DNA of 64,000 nucleotides from Amycolatopsis iheyensis (GTDB taxonomy: Bacteria > Actinomycetota > Actinomycetes > Mycobacteriales > Pseudonocardiaceae), in NCBI RefSeq assembly GCF_024703995.1, contig NZ_JAMXQV010000034.1, forward strand, positions 1 to 64,000, written 5' to 3'. Below are positions 24,803 to 32,456 of the stretch, piece after piece (the stretch's first letter is position 1; each line of letters opens with the position of its first letter). The position numbers and the translations under genes are program-made. The notes beneath the pieces are model-generated. The model made no database searches. It had not been told where the DNA came from and was given only the letters and a program-made list of their open reading frames with translations.

Positions 24803-25871
24803 CCCGTTCGGGCTGCTGGCCGAGCTCACCTACCGCTGCCCGCTGGCCTGCGCGTACTGCTCGAACCCCGTGAACCTGACCGAATACTCCGACGAACTCA
24901 CGACCGAGGAGTGGCAGCGAGTCCTGAGCGAAGCCGCCGACCTCGGGGTGCTGCAGTGCCACCTCTCCGGCGGCGAACCCCTGGTGCGCCGCGATCTCGT
25001 CGAAATCGTGGCCACCGCACACGATCTCGGGCTCTACACCAACCTGGTGACCAGCGGCCTCGGGTTCTCGCGGCGCCGGGCCGAGCGGTTGTTCGACGCC
25101 GGCCTGGACCACGTGCAGGTCAGCGTCCAGGCCGACGAGCCCGTCCTGGCCGACCGCATCGCCGGGCTCCCGGCGTTCCGGCGCAAGCTCGACGCCATGC
25201 GGCTGGTCAAGGAGTTCGGCCGGCCGCTGACGGTGAACGTGGTGCTGCACCGGGGAAACATCGACCGCGTCGCCGAGCTGCTCGAGCTGGCCGAGGCGGC
25301 CGGCGCCGACCGGGTGGAGCTGGCCAACACCCAGTACTACGGCTGGGCCTGGCGCAACCGGGCGGCGCTGCTGCCGAGCCGGGCCCAGCTCGACGCCGCC
25401 GAGGCCGTCGTCCGGGCCGCTCGAGAGCGGCTGCGCATGGAAGTGATCTACGTGCTTCCCGACTACTACAGCCGCTATCCGAAGCCCTGCATGGGCGGCT
25501 GGGCGGCCCGTCAGCTGACCGTGACGCCGACCGGCGACGTCCTGCCGTGCCCGGCCGCGCACACCCTGCCGCTGCCACGCGCCAGTGTGCGGGCGGACTC
25601 GCTCGCGCGGATCTGGGCCGAAGCGCCGGTGATGACGGCGTTCCGCGGGACGGACTGGCTGCCGGAACCGTGCCGCGGCTGCGACCGGCGCGAGGTCGAC
25701 TTCGGCGGCTGCCGCTGCCAGGCGTTCCAGCTCACCGGCGACGCCGCGCGCACCGACCCGGTCTGCCACCTCTCGCCCGACCACGACCTCGTCGTGCGGG
25801 CGGTCGAAGCGGCGAACGACGACGCTGTCAGTCCGCCTCCACCGGTGCCCCGCCGAAGAGTGCGAAGCTGA
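24795..25871 (+). CDS. pqqE: PqqA peptide cyclase PqqE (radical SAM)
   Basis: A 358-residue radical SAM enzyme that links Glu and Tyr of PqqA. It has the CxxxCxxC cluster motif YRCPLACAYCSNP (about 14-26) and the C-terminal SPASM-type auxiliary cluster cysteines (KPCMGG, VLPCPAAHTL, PCRGCDRREV, GGCRCQAF). Its 3' end overlaps the convergent cation exchanger by 44 bp. No pqqB or pqqF follows in this window. Confidence 0.94.
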   Translation: MPSPFGLLAELTYRCPLACAYCSNPVNLTEYSDELTTEEWQRVLSEAADLGVLQCHLSGGEPLVRRDLVEIVATAHDLGLYTNLVTSGLGFSRRRAERLFDAGLDHVQVSVQADEPVLADRIAGLPAFRRKLDAMRLVKEFGRPLTVNVVLHRGNIDRVAELLELAEAAGADRVELANTQYYGWAWRNRAALLPSRAQLDAAEAVVRAARERLRMEVIYVLPDYYSRYPKPCMGGWAARQLTVTPTGDVLPCPAAHTLPLPRASVRADSLARIWAEAPVMTAFRGTDWLPEPCRGCDRREVDFGGCRCQAFQLTGDAARTDPVCHLSPDHDLVVRAVEAANDDAVSPPPPVPRRRVRS

Positions 25872-26844
25872 GGGCCCAGTAGGCGATGTAGAGCGCGAGC
25901 AACAGGAACCCGTGCCAGCGCCGCAATTTCTTCGTGTAGAGGAAGTACGCGGCGAGGGCGGTCATGCCGACGAGCACCGGGAGGTGCCAGGTCAGGACGT
26001 CGTCGCCGATGACGATGCCGCCGCCGGCGAGCAGGATGATGCCGAGCTTCGCCGTCACGCCGAAGACGACGCTGCCGATGACGTTGCCCACGCCGAGTTC
26101 CGGGGCGCCTTTGCGGGTGGGTTCGACGGTGAGGAACACGTCTTCGAGGGTGAGCACGAGCGTGGCGATGGTGGCGCCGAAGAGCGCGCCCTGCAGGTGG
26201 TAGTCGGCCAGGATGCCTTCGGTGCCGTAGCTCGTGACGGCGGCACCGGCGACGAGACCGGCCAGCGCGACGAGCGCGAGCCCGAGCGCGGCCCAGCCGG
26301 GCACCGGGCGGTCCTTGGTGAACGGCATCGAAACGGGGAACGGCGGTTCGGCGGTCTCGCGTGGACCGCCGACTCTTTCGAGGATTTCCGCGTTGCGGAA
26401 GACGGGTGTGGTGCGTTTGAGCTCCCGCGAAGCGACATAGCCGATGAAGAGCACGAACAGCAGCACGAGCACTCCGCCGTAAAGCGGGGTGAGCTGCCCG
26501 AAAAGCACGAACGGAACCAGCACGAGCGGCGCGACGGCGAACAACGCGAGGTACGGCCGCGGAATGTCGACCCGCGTCGGCGAAACGATCGCGGCGAGCG
26601 CGAGCACGATTCCGATCATCGAGATCGCCGTGCCGAACACGGTCCCGAGCGCGACGTCGCCGAGGTCTTCGACGTTCAGCGTGACCCCGAGGGCGACGTC
26701 GTCGAATTCGATTCCGGTGAAGACGATGGCGAGCAGGAAGAGGGAGACACGCAACCCGGCCGCGGCGCCGACGAGGTAGGCGATCAGCTTCTCCGCGCTG
26801 AAGATCAGCAGCGCGGCACCGGCGACGAAGAGCACGATGGACAT
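25828..26844 (-). CDS. CaCA-family sodium/calcium exchanger-like membrane protein
   Basis: A 338-residue protein with about ten to eleven transmembrane segments in two inverted halves. The alpha-repeat-like motifs read FTGIEFDDVALGVTLNVEDL and LVLTLEDVFLTVEPTRKG, divergent from the GNSxPE of typical CaCA exchangers but with acidic residues retained. Members exchange Ca2+ or other cations for Na+ or H+. It overlaps pqqE tail to tail. A link to metal supply for PQQ enzymes is speculation. Confidence 0.78.
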   Translation of the reverse strand: MSIVLFVAGAALLIFSAEKLIAYLVGAAAGLRVSLFLLAIVFTGIEFDDVALGVTLNVEDLGDVALGTVFGTAISMIGIVLALAAIVSPTRVDIPRPYLALFAVAPLVLVPFVLFGQLTPLYGGVLVLLFVLFIGYVASRELKRTTPVFRNAEILERVGGPRETAEPPFPVSMPFTKDRPVPGWAALGLALVALAGLVAGAAVTSYGTEGILADYHLQGALFGATIATLVLTLEDVFLTVEPTRKGAPELGVGNVIGSVVFGVTAKLGIILLAGGGIVIGDDVLTWHLPVLVGMTALAAYFLYTKKLRRWHGFLLLALYIAYWALSFALFGGAPVEAD

Positions 26845-26940
26845 GGTTTCGGCGTTTCCCTTCCGCCGATCATCGACCCGATCTCCGATCGTGGCAGGTC
26901 ACCGAAGATTCGGCTACGCCCGTTCGGCGGCAAGGAACTC

Positions 26941-27624
26941 CTACGATTTCCGCAGGCTCGCACCGATGCCGTCGAGGAGGAAGCCGAGGCCGATGTGGAA
27001 CGTTTCGTCGGCGTCCAGGTGGGCCGCGTCGCGGATGACCTTTTCCAGTGCGGGCAGCTTGCCGGTCGCGAACGTTCGCTCCAGGTACGGCCCGAAAGCC
27101 TTCTGCCACTGCAGCTTGTCCAGCCCGGTGGTGCGTTCGGCGCGCCGCTCGGCGATCTCGCGGCGGACCGCGCCGATCGCGTACGCGTCGACCGCGGAGA
27201 CCACCGGCATGACGAGGTCGAGGTCGACGCCGTCCAGTGCGGCCACCACGGCTTCGCCGCGGGCCAATGCGTGCGGGCCGAGCTGGGGGCGGCCGCCGAT
27301 CAGATCGGCCAGCCACTCGTGCCGGTGCACCGCGCGGCGAGTCGCTTCGGCCAGTGACCGCAGCACTTCCCGCCAGTCGTCGCCGGCCGGGCGGATCTCC
27401 GCGTACACCGCGTCGAGCATCAGGTCGAGCAGCTCGTCCTTGGTGGCGATGTAGCCGTACAGCCGCATCGGGCCGACGTCCAGCGCCGCGGCGACCTTGC
27501 GCAGCGACACCGCGTCCAGGCCGGCCGCGTCGGCCAGCCGGGTCGCCGCGCCGACGATCAGCTCCCGGCTCAGCGGGGCCGGGGTCGGCCGGTCCGGCGG
27601 CTCCGGCCGCTCCCACACCACCAT
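26941..27624 (-). CDS. TetR-family regulator (TetR_C type)
   Basis: A 227-residue regulator. The N-terminal helix-turn-helix reads LIVGAATRLADAAGLDAVSL followed by KVAAALDVGPMRLYGYI. The C-terminal domain resembles the tetracycline-repressor C-terminal family. The ATG at 27624 is preferred to a GTG farther upstream that would run into the operators. It is divergent from an FAD monooxygenase and, by the usual arrangement, represses it. Confidence 0.87.
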   Translation of the reverse strand: MVVWERPEPPDRPTPAPLSRELIVGAATRLADAAGLDAVSLRKVAAALDVGPMRLYGYIATKDELLDLMLDAVYAEIRPAGDDWREVLRSLAEATRRAVHRHEWLADLIGGRPQLGPHALARGEAVVAALDGVDLDLVMPVVSAVDAYAIGAVRREIAERRAERTTGLDKLQWQKAFGPYLERTFATGKLPALEKVIRDAAHLDADETFHIGLGFLLDGIGASLRKS

Positions 27625-27650
27625 GGCGGTGACGATACAACGCACCGTGC

Positions 27651-27679
27651 GATACAGTGTATCTGTCAATACGGTGTAT
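27651..27679. promoter_or_regulatory. TetR operators before the FAD monooxygenase
   Basis: Two small palindromes lie in the divergent gap: GATACA-G-TGTATC (27651-27663) and ATAC-GGT-GTAT (27669-27679). They share the half-site GTAT, consistent with TetR binding and repression of both directions. Confidence 0.6.
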
Positions 27680-27692
27680 CGAAGGGGGATCC

Positions 27693-28802
27693 ATGACCAT
27701 CGCCATCGTCGGGGCCGGGCTGGGTGGCCTGGCGCTCGCGCGGGTGCTGCACGTCCATGGCATCGAAGCCGTCGTGTACGAACGGGAGGCGTCGCGCGAA
27801 GCCCGCGGCCAGGGCGGCATGCTCGACATCCACTCCGGTCAGCGGGCGCTGCGCGAGGCCGGCCTGATCGACGAGTTCTTCGCGATCGCCCGGGGCGAGG
27901 GCCAGGACATGCGGCTGCTGGAGCCGGACGGCACCCTGCTGCTGCAGGAGGACACCCCGGACGACGCCCCCATGCTGCGGCCCGAGGTCGACCGCGCCGA
28001 CCTGCGTGACCTGCTGCTCGACGCCCTCCCCGAAGGCACGGTGCGCTGGGGGCACGCGTACGAGTCCGCCGAGGACGGCGTGCTGCGCTTCGCCGGTGGC
28101 GGCAGCGCCGGCTACGACCTGCTGGTCGGCGCGGACGGCGCGAACTCCCGGGTCCGCGCGCTGCTCACCGACGCCCGCCCGGCGCACCTCGGCCAGAACG
28201 CCGTCGAGATCGGCATCCCCGACATCGACCGCACGCACCCGGACCTGGCGGCGATGGTCGGCCGCGGCAACTACTGGGTGCTGGGCGACGGGAAGTCCCT
28301 GGCGGCCCAGCGCAACGGCGACGGCCGCGTCCGCATCGGCCTGAGCTTCTACAACACGGGCGAGGACTGGTTCGCCACGGCCGGCATCCCGTTCGACGAC
28401 CCGGCCGCCACCCGGGCGCGGCTGATCGACCTGTTCGCGGGCTGGGACACCCGGTTCACGGCGTTGATCGCCGCCTGCGACGACCTGGTCCAGCCCCGCT
28501 CGCTCACGACGCTCCCCATCGGCCTGACCTGGCCGTCGCGCCCGGACGTGACCCTGCTCGGCGACGCGGCGCACCTGATGCCCCCGGTGGGGGAGGGCGC
28601 GAACATGGCCCTGCTCGACGGGGCGCTGCTGGCCCTCGCGCTGGCGGCTCACCCCGGCGACCACGCGGCCGCGATCGAGGAGTACGAGCGCGAGATGTTC
28701 GAACGCACCGGCGCGGCGGCCCGGATGTCGGCGAAGATGCAGGAGCTGCTGATGTCCCCGGACGCGAGCCGGCGGCTGCTGGAGTTCTTCCAGCCGGGCT
28801 GA
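27693..28802 (+). CDS. FAD-dependent monooxygenase, TetX-like
   Basis: A 369-residue class A flavin monooxygenase. FAD motifs are TIAIVGAGLGGLALARVL and EAVVYERE, the DG motif LLVGADGANSRVRALL, and the late GD motif VTLLGDAAHLMPPVGEGANM. It resembles Tet(X) and related aromatic hydroxylases in length and motifs. Pairing with a divergent TetR-C regulator suggests inducible modification of a xenobiotic or antibiotic. The substrate cannot be read from sequence, and tetracycline inactivation is not shown. Confidence 0.85.
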   Translation: MTIAIVGAGLGGLALARVLHVHGIEAVVYEREASREARGQGGMLDIHSGQRALREAGLIDEFFAIARGEGQDMRLLEPDGTLLLQEDTPDDAPMLRPEVDRADLRDLLLDALPEGTVRWGHAYESAEDGVLRFAGGGSAGYDLLVGADGANSRVRALLTDARPAHLGQNAVEIGIPDIDRTHPDLAAMVGRGNYWVLGDGKSLAAQRNGDGRVRIGLSFYNTGEDWFATAGIPFDDPAATRARLIDLFAGWDTRFTALIAACDDLVQPRSLTTLPIGLTWPSRPDVTLLGDAAHLMPPVGEGANMALLDGALLALALAAHPGDHAAAIEEYEREMFERTGAAARMSAKMQELLMSPDASRRLLEFFQPG

Positions 28803-28880
28803 GGTGGTGTGGCCGGGCTGGTTCTTCGGGTCGGGTTGGGGTAGAGCGCCGCCGACGGTCGGGCTGGTTCTTCCGGCCGG

Positions 28881-28926
28881 GCTGACCTCAGCGCGGCCGG
28901 GTGTCTCGGTGGTGGCGCTGTCGGCG
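28881..28926. repeat. Degenerate copy of the FUSC gene 3' end
   Basis: This stretch aligns without gaps to about 28997-29042, which is the last coding part of the FUSC gene. About 36 of 46 positions are identical and nearly all differences are transitions. A second short repeat (CGGGCTGGTTCTTC at about 28814 and 28860) is nearby. The 199-bp gap 28803-29001 holds only this repetitive GC-rich sequence and no gene I can support. Confidence 0.45.
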
Positions 28927-29001
28927 GGGGCGTGGGCGAGGTTGCTGGTGTTGCCGGGTGTTGGCCGCCGCCCGGGCCGGCTCTCCCCGCCGGCGCCGGC
29001 C

Positions 29002-31386
29002 TCAGCGCAGCCGGACGTCCCGGCGGTGGCACTGCCGCCGGGACGCCGGCATCGGTGGCGAAGTCCGCGCCGCCGAAAGCCAGATGTCCTGCACCACTGC
29101 GCGGCCGTGGGCCGGCACCGTCGAGGCGGCCGGGCCGTGGCGGTCCGCCGCGGTGATCAGCACGTACGAGCCCGCGTGCGGGGCCTCCAGCGCGAAGAAC
29201 CCGTCCGCGGCCGAAGTCGCGCGGGACGTCTGCCTGCCGTGGGTGTCCACCAACGTCAGGGTCGCGCCGGGCAGTGGTGCGCCGAGTGCGTTGTGGACCC
29301 GGCCGCGGATCTCCGTCACGCACGGCGTGACCGGCTCGGCGAGCACGCCGGTCACGAGCTCGTGCAGCAGCCGGCGCAGGTGGATCAGCTCGAGCAGCAC
29401 CGGCTCGTCCGCGTGGGCGCAGTGCCGGCCCAGCGTGGCCTCCGCCGACCCGAGCAGGGCGACGACGTCCCCGTCGTCGGCGGCCTCCGTCGCCACTTCG
29501 GCCAGCGCCCGCGCGGCCGCCGCCGGGACCACCTCGGCCGGCCGGCGCAGGCGGGCGACCAGCCGGTGCGTGTGCTGCACCAGCGTCGCCGCCAGCGTCA
29601 GGCGGTGGCGGGTGGTGCGCGAACCGCCGCCCCACGGCACGGCCGCCACCAGCGGCGCCGCCACCAGGCGGAGCTGGCGCAGGTCGTTGTCCAGGACGCG
29701 GACCCGCGCGTCGAGGTCGGGCACGCCGCCCTCGAGCCGCTCGGCGACGTCGGCCAGCAGCTCGCCGAACGTGCGCAGCAGGGTGCGTTCGGCCGTGCGG
29801 ACGGTGTCGCGGGTGCTCAGTGGCGTCAGCACCAGGCCGACCGCGATGCCGACGGCCGCGCCGATCGCCGTCTCCTCCAGCCGCAGCACCAGCAGGCCGG
29901 GGGAGAACTCGTTGAGCACGCTGTAGAGCTGGCTCACCATGATCGTGACGAAGAAGATCATGTAGGCGTACGACAGCCGCTGCAGGTAGAAGCCGCAGAA
30001 CATGCTGCCGACGATCACCGCGAGCACCGCCGCGGTGTTCCCGGCGGTGAGGTGCGCGAGCGCGATGCCGGCGCCGAGCCCGACCAGGGTGCCCAGCACG
30101 CGGTTGACCGACTTGAGGAACACCTCCGAGCGGGTCGCCGTGCCGGTGAAGGCGACGAACGCGGCGATCACCGCCCAGTAGTAGCGCTGCTCGGACAGCA
30201 GCCGCCCGAGCACGATCGCGAGCCCGCCCGCCACGGCCACCTGCACGGCCTGCCGGGTGGTGAGATCCAGGCGCCGCAACGGGTTCCACGCGCCGCCGCG
30301 GGGTTCGACGTCGCCGGCCGCGGCGGCCGACCCGGGCAGCGCGCCCATCGCGATCGTCACCGCGGGCTCGAAGTCGCCGGTGAGGCCGTCCCGGTCCGCG
30401 CGGCGCACGACGTCGAGGTAGTCGGTGACCGCCACGGCCACCAGCCGCGCCGGGGACGTGCCCGCCCGCGCCAGCAGCGCCTCGGCCGCCCGGCCGGCGG
30501 CCGCGTAGTCGTTGCGGGCGAACAGGTCCAGCACGCCCACCGCGCCGGCGACGAGGTCGGCGTCCGGTTCGGCGGCCAGCTGCGTGCAGGCCGAGACGAG
30601 CAGGTCGATCGCGAGCTGCGCGTCCATCGTCGTGCGCCGGATCGCCGCCGCCGGGACGGCGTCCGGGAGCACCGGCACCTCCGCCGACCACGCCTCGATC
30701 ATCAACGCGGATTCGGCGAGCCGGGCCTGCGCCGCGTGCACCCGCCGCAGCGACCGGTCGTCCTCCAGCAGGTGCGCGCAACGCCGGACGACGGCGCGGG
30801 CCCGCGCGCCGAACGCGCGTCGCGTGCGGGCGAGGGTGCGCGCGGGGCTGCCGCGCAGCACGGTGAGCGAGAGCAGCAGCACCCAGGCGCTCGCGATGGC
30901 GACGGCGACGAGCATCGCGGGCAGCCCGCCGAGCGTCGCGTGCAGGAACGCGGCGAAGAAGTAGCCCATCCAGACCATGAAGCCGTAGAAGAAGAACGGG
31001 ACGCCGAACCGCCGGACGAACACCGCGGCGAACATCACGACGACGAACACCGCCAGCATCAGGTCGGTGTGCGGCGAGACGAGCACGCCGACCACCATCC
31101 CGAGCCCCATCGCGACGGGGAACAACGCGGCGGTGCGCACCTTCGGCCACACGCCGGTGCCGCTCAGGGCCATCGAGCCCATCATCGCGGTGATCGCGCC
31201 GAGCAGGACGGCGACCAGGGTGGCCTGCGCGCCGGCGCCGGTCAGCCGCGCGTAGAGGTAGTTGACGGCCAGCCCGGTCGTCATGGCGACGGCCGCCGAG
31301 ACCGCGCTCCACAACCGGGTCAGCCCCGGGTCCGAGCCGATCGCCTTGTCCCTGATCCGGTGCACCGTCGCCGACGCGCGTCCCAT
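29002..31386 (-). CDS. FUSC-family transporter with C-terminal carboxypeptidase-regulatory-like domain
   Basis: A 794-residue inner-membrane protein. Two blocks of about six transmembrane segments (about 25-170 and 375-510), each followed by a cytoplasmic helical region, match the FUSC/aromatic acid exporter (AaeB-like) fold; the motif YYWAVIAAFVAFTGTATRSE is typical. The last 90 residues (EIRGRVHNALGAPLPGATLT, later GSYVLITAADRHG) form a carboxypeptidase-regulatory-like beta domain not usual in the family. It is divergent from a MarR gene across multiple dyads and is probably an inducible efflux system for aromatic or toxic acids. Confidence 0.83.
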   Translation of the reverse strand: MGRASATVHRIRDKAIGSDPGLTRLWSAVSAAVAMTTGLAVNYLYARLTGAGAQATLVAVLLGAITAMMGSMALSGTGVWPKVRTAALFPVAMGLGMVVGVLVSPHTDLMLAVFVVVMFAAVFVRRFGVPFFFYGFMVWMGYFFAAFLHATLGGLPAMLVAVAIASAWVLLLSLTVLRGSPARTLARTRRAFGARARAVVRRCAHLLEDDRSLRRVHAAQARLAESALMIEAWSAEVPVLPDAVPAAAIRRTTMDAQLAIDLLVSACTQLAAEPDADLVAGAVGVLDLFARNDYAAAGRAAEALLARAGTSPARLVAVAVTDYLDVVRRADRDGLTGDFEPAVTIAMGALPGSAAAAGDVEPRGGAWNPLRRLDLTTRQAVQVAVAGGLAIVLGRLLSEQRYYWAVIAAFVAFTGTATRSEVFLKSVNRVLGTLVGLGAGIALAHLTAGNTAAVLAVIVGSMFCGFYLQRLSYAYMIFFVTIMVSQLYSVLNEFSPGLLVLRLEETAIGAAVGIAVGLVLTPLSTRDTVRTAERTLLRTFGELLADVAERLEGGVPDLDARVRVLDNDLRQLRLVAAPLVAAVPWGGGSRTTRHRLTLAATLVQHTHRLVARLRRPAEVVPAAAARALAEVATEAADDGDVVALLGSAEATLGRHCAHADEPVLLELIHLRRLLHELVTGVLAEPVTPCVTEIRGRVHNALGAPLPGATLTLVDTHGRQTSRATSAADGFFALEAPHAGSYVLITAADRHGPAASTVPAHGRAVVQDIWLSAARTSPPMPASRRQCHRRDVRLR

Positions 31387-31418
31387 CCGAGTGACTTCTC
31401 CTACCTCCGGCCGAAGAT

Positions 31419-31463
31419 GTCGGTATCATGCCGACAATTACCGGTATGGTACCGATATGTCGG
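31419..31463. promoter_or_regulatory. Cluster of MarR operators between FUSC and MarR genes
   Basis: Three neighbouring dyads share GTCGG/GGTA half-sites: GTCGG-N7-CCGAC (31419-31435), CGGTA-TGG-TACCG (31442-31454) and CCGA-TATG-TCGG (31452-31463). They cover the likely divergent promoters, consistent with cooperative repression. Confidence 0.6.
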
Positions 31464-31499
31464 CTGGGCGGGCAATCGGCCGGAAGGTAGGTTCTCGGC

Positions 31500-31949
31500 A
31501 TGGACGCGCTCGACCTCATCGAGGCCCACACCGCGGTCATGGTGCGCAACTTCGAGCTGCTCAGCCGCCGCACCGACGTCTACGACGAGCTGGACCGCGC
31601 CGGCTACCTGCTGCTGCGCACGCTGGAGGTGACCGGCCCGGCGGACATCACGACCCTGGCGGCGAAGCTGGGCCTCGATCCGTCGACGGTGGGCCGCCAG
31701 GTGTCGGCGATGACGTCGGCGGGCCTGGTCGACCGGACGCCGGCGGCCGAGGACCGCCGGCGGAGCATCATCGTGGCGACGCCGGAGGGCCGCACCCGCG
31801 CCCGTCGCGTCCACGCGCGCCGGCGCGCGAACCTGACGGCGATGTTCGAGGGCGTGCCGGAGGACGAGCTGCGTGTGATCGGCGAGTCGTTCGCCCGCTA
31901 CAACCAGGCCGTCGCGCGCGAGTTCGACGTCAGCCTGCTGCCTGGCTGA
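31500..31949 (+). CDS. MarR-family transcriptional regulator
   Basis: A 149-residue regulator with a winged helix (DITTLAAKLGLDPSTVGRQV, then SAMTSAGLVDRTPAAEDRRR) and flanking dimer helices. It faces the FUSC exporter gene across a set of dyads and probably represses both. Its end is 3 bp from the convergent universal stress protein gene. Confidence 0.87.
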   Translation: MDALDLIEAHTAVMVRNFELLSRRTDVYDELDRAGYLLLRTLEVTGPADITTLAAKLGLDPSTVGRQVSAMTSAGLVDRTPAAEDRRRSIIVATPEGRTRARRVHARRRANLTAMFEGVPEDELRVIGESFARYNQAVAREFDVSLLPG

Positions 31950-31952
31950 AGC

Positions 31953-32444
31953 TCAGGGCACCACCAGCACCGGCCAGTGCCCGGCCCGGATGAGCTTCGT
32001 CGCCACCGAGCCCGCGAACCGGTGTCCCGCCTTCTGCGACGCGCCGACCACCACCGTGTCGGCGTGGCAGCGGTCGGCGGTGTCGCGCAGGGTGGTGTAC
32101 GGGTCGCCGAACGCCCGCACCACCGTGACCGGCACGGCCAGCTCCTCGGCCGCCGTGCGCATCTGGTCGCTCAGCTCGGCGTACATCTGGGTCGCGGTGT
32201 CGTGCTCGATCAGCGTCGCCACCGCCGGCCGGAGCGGGACCAGCGGCGCCGGGCAGGCGACGAAGACGACGATGAGCCGGCTGTCCTGGCGCCGGGCCAG
32301 GCCGAAGGCGAAGGACGCCGCCCGCATCGCGGTGTCGGTGCCGTCGACCCCGGCCAGGATGGCCCGCGCGGCGGGGTCCCGGCGCGGGCCGAACCGTTCC
32401 ACTGTGGACTGAAAGGCGGTGGGGTCGGCCGCGCTGCCGGTCAT
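31953..32444 (-). CDS. Universal stress protein, UspA family
   Basis: A 163-residue single-domain USP. ILAGVDGTDTAMRAASFAFG opens the fold, and VVVGASQKAGHRFAGSVATK resembles the ATP-binding G-x-x-G-x9-G(S/T) motif. Family members bind ATP and aid survival under stress. It lies 12 bp after the DHA2 transporter gene, in the same direction, and is probably co-transcribed with it. Confidence 0.87.
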   Translation of the reverse strand: MTGSAADPTAFQSTVERFGPRRDPAARAILAGVDGTDTAMRAASFAFGLARRQDSRLIVVFVACPAPLVPLRPAVATLIEHDTATQMYAELSDQMRTAAEELAVPVTVVRAFGDPYTTLRDTADRCHADTVVVGASQKAGHRFAGSVATKLIRAGHWPVLVVP

Positions 32445-32456
32445 CGTCGCCCGCTC

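Noticed and set aside
27693..28802. Calling the monooxygenase a tetracycline-inactivating Tet(X)
   Set aside because: Motifs and the TetR-C partner are suggestive, but many hydroxylases share them; sequence alone does not show tetracycline activity.
28803..29001. A small gene or structured RNA in the gap before the FUSC gene
   Set aside because: Only a repetitive GC-rich stretch with a decayed copy of the neighbouring coding sequence; no ribosome-binding site or consistent frame.
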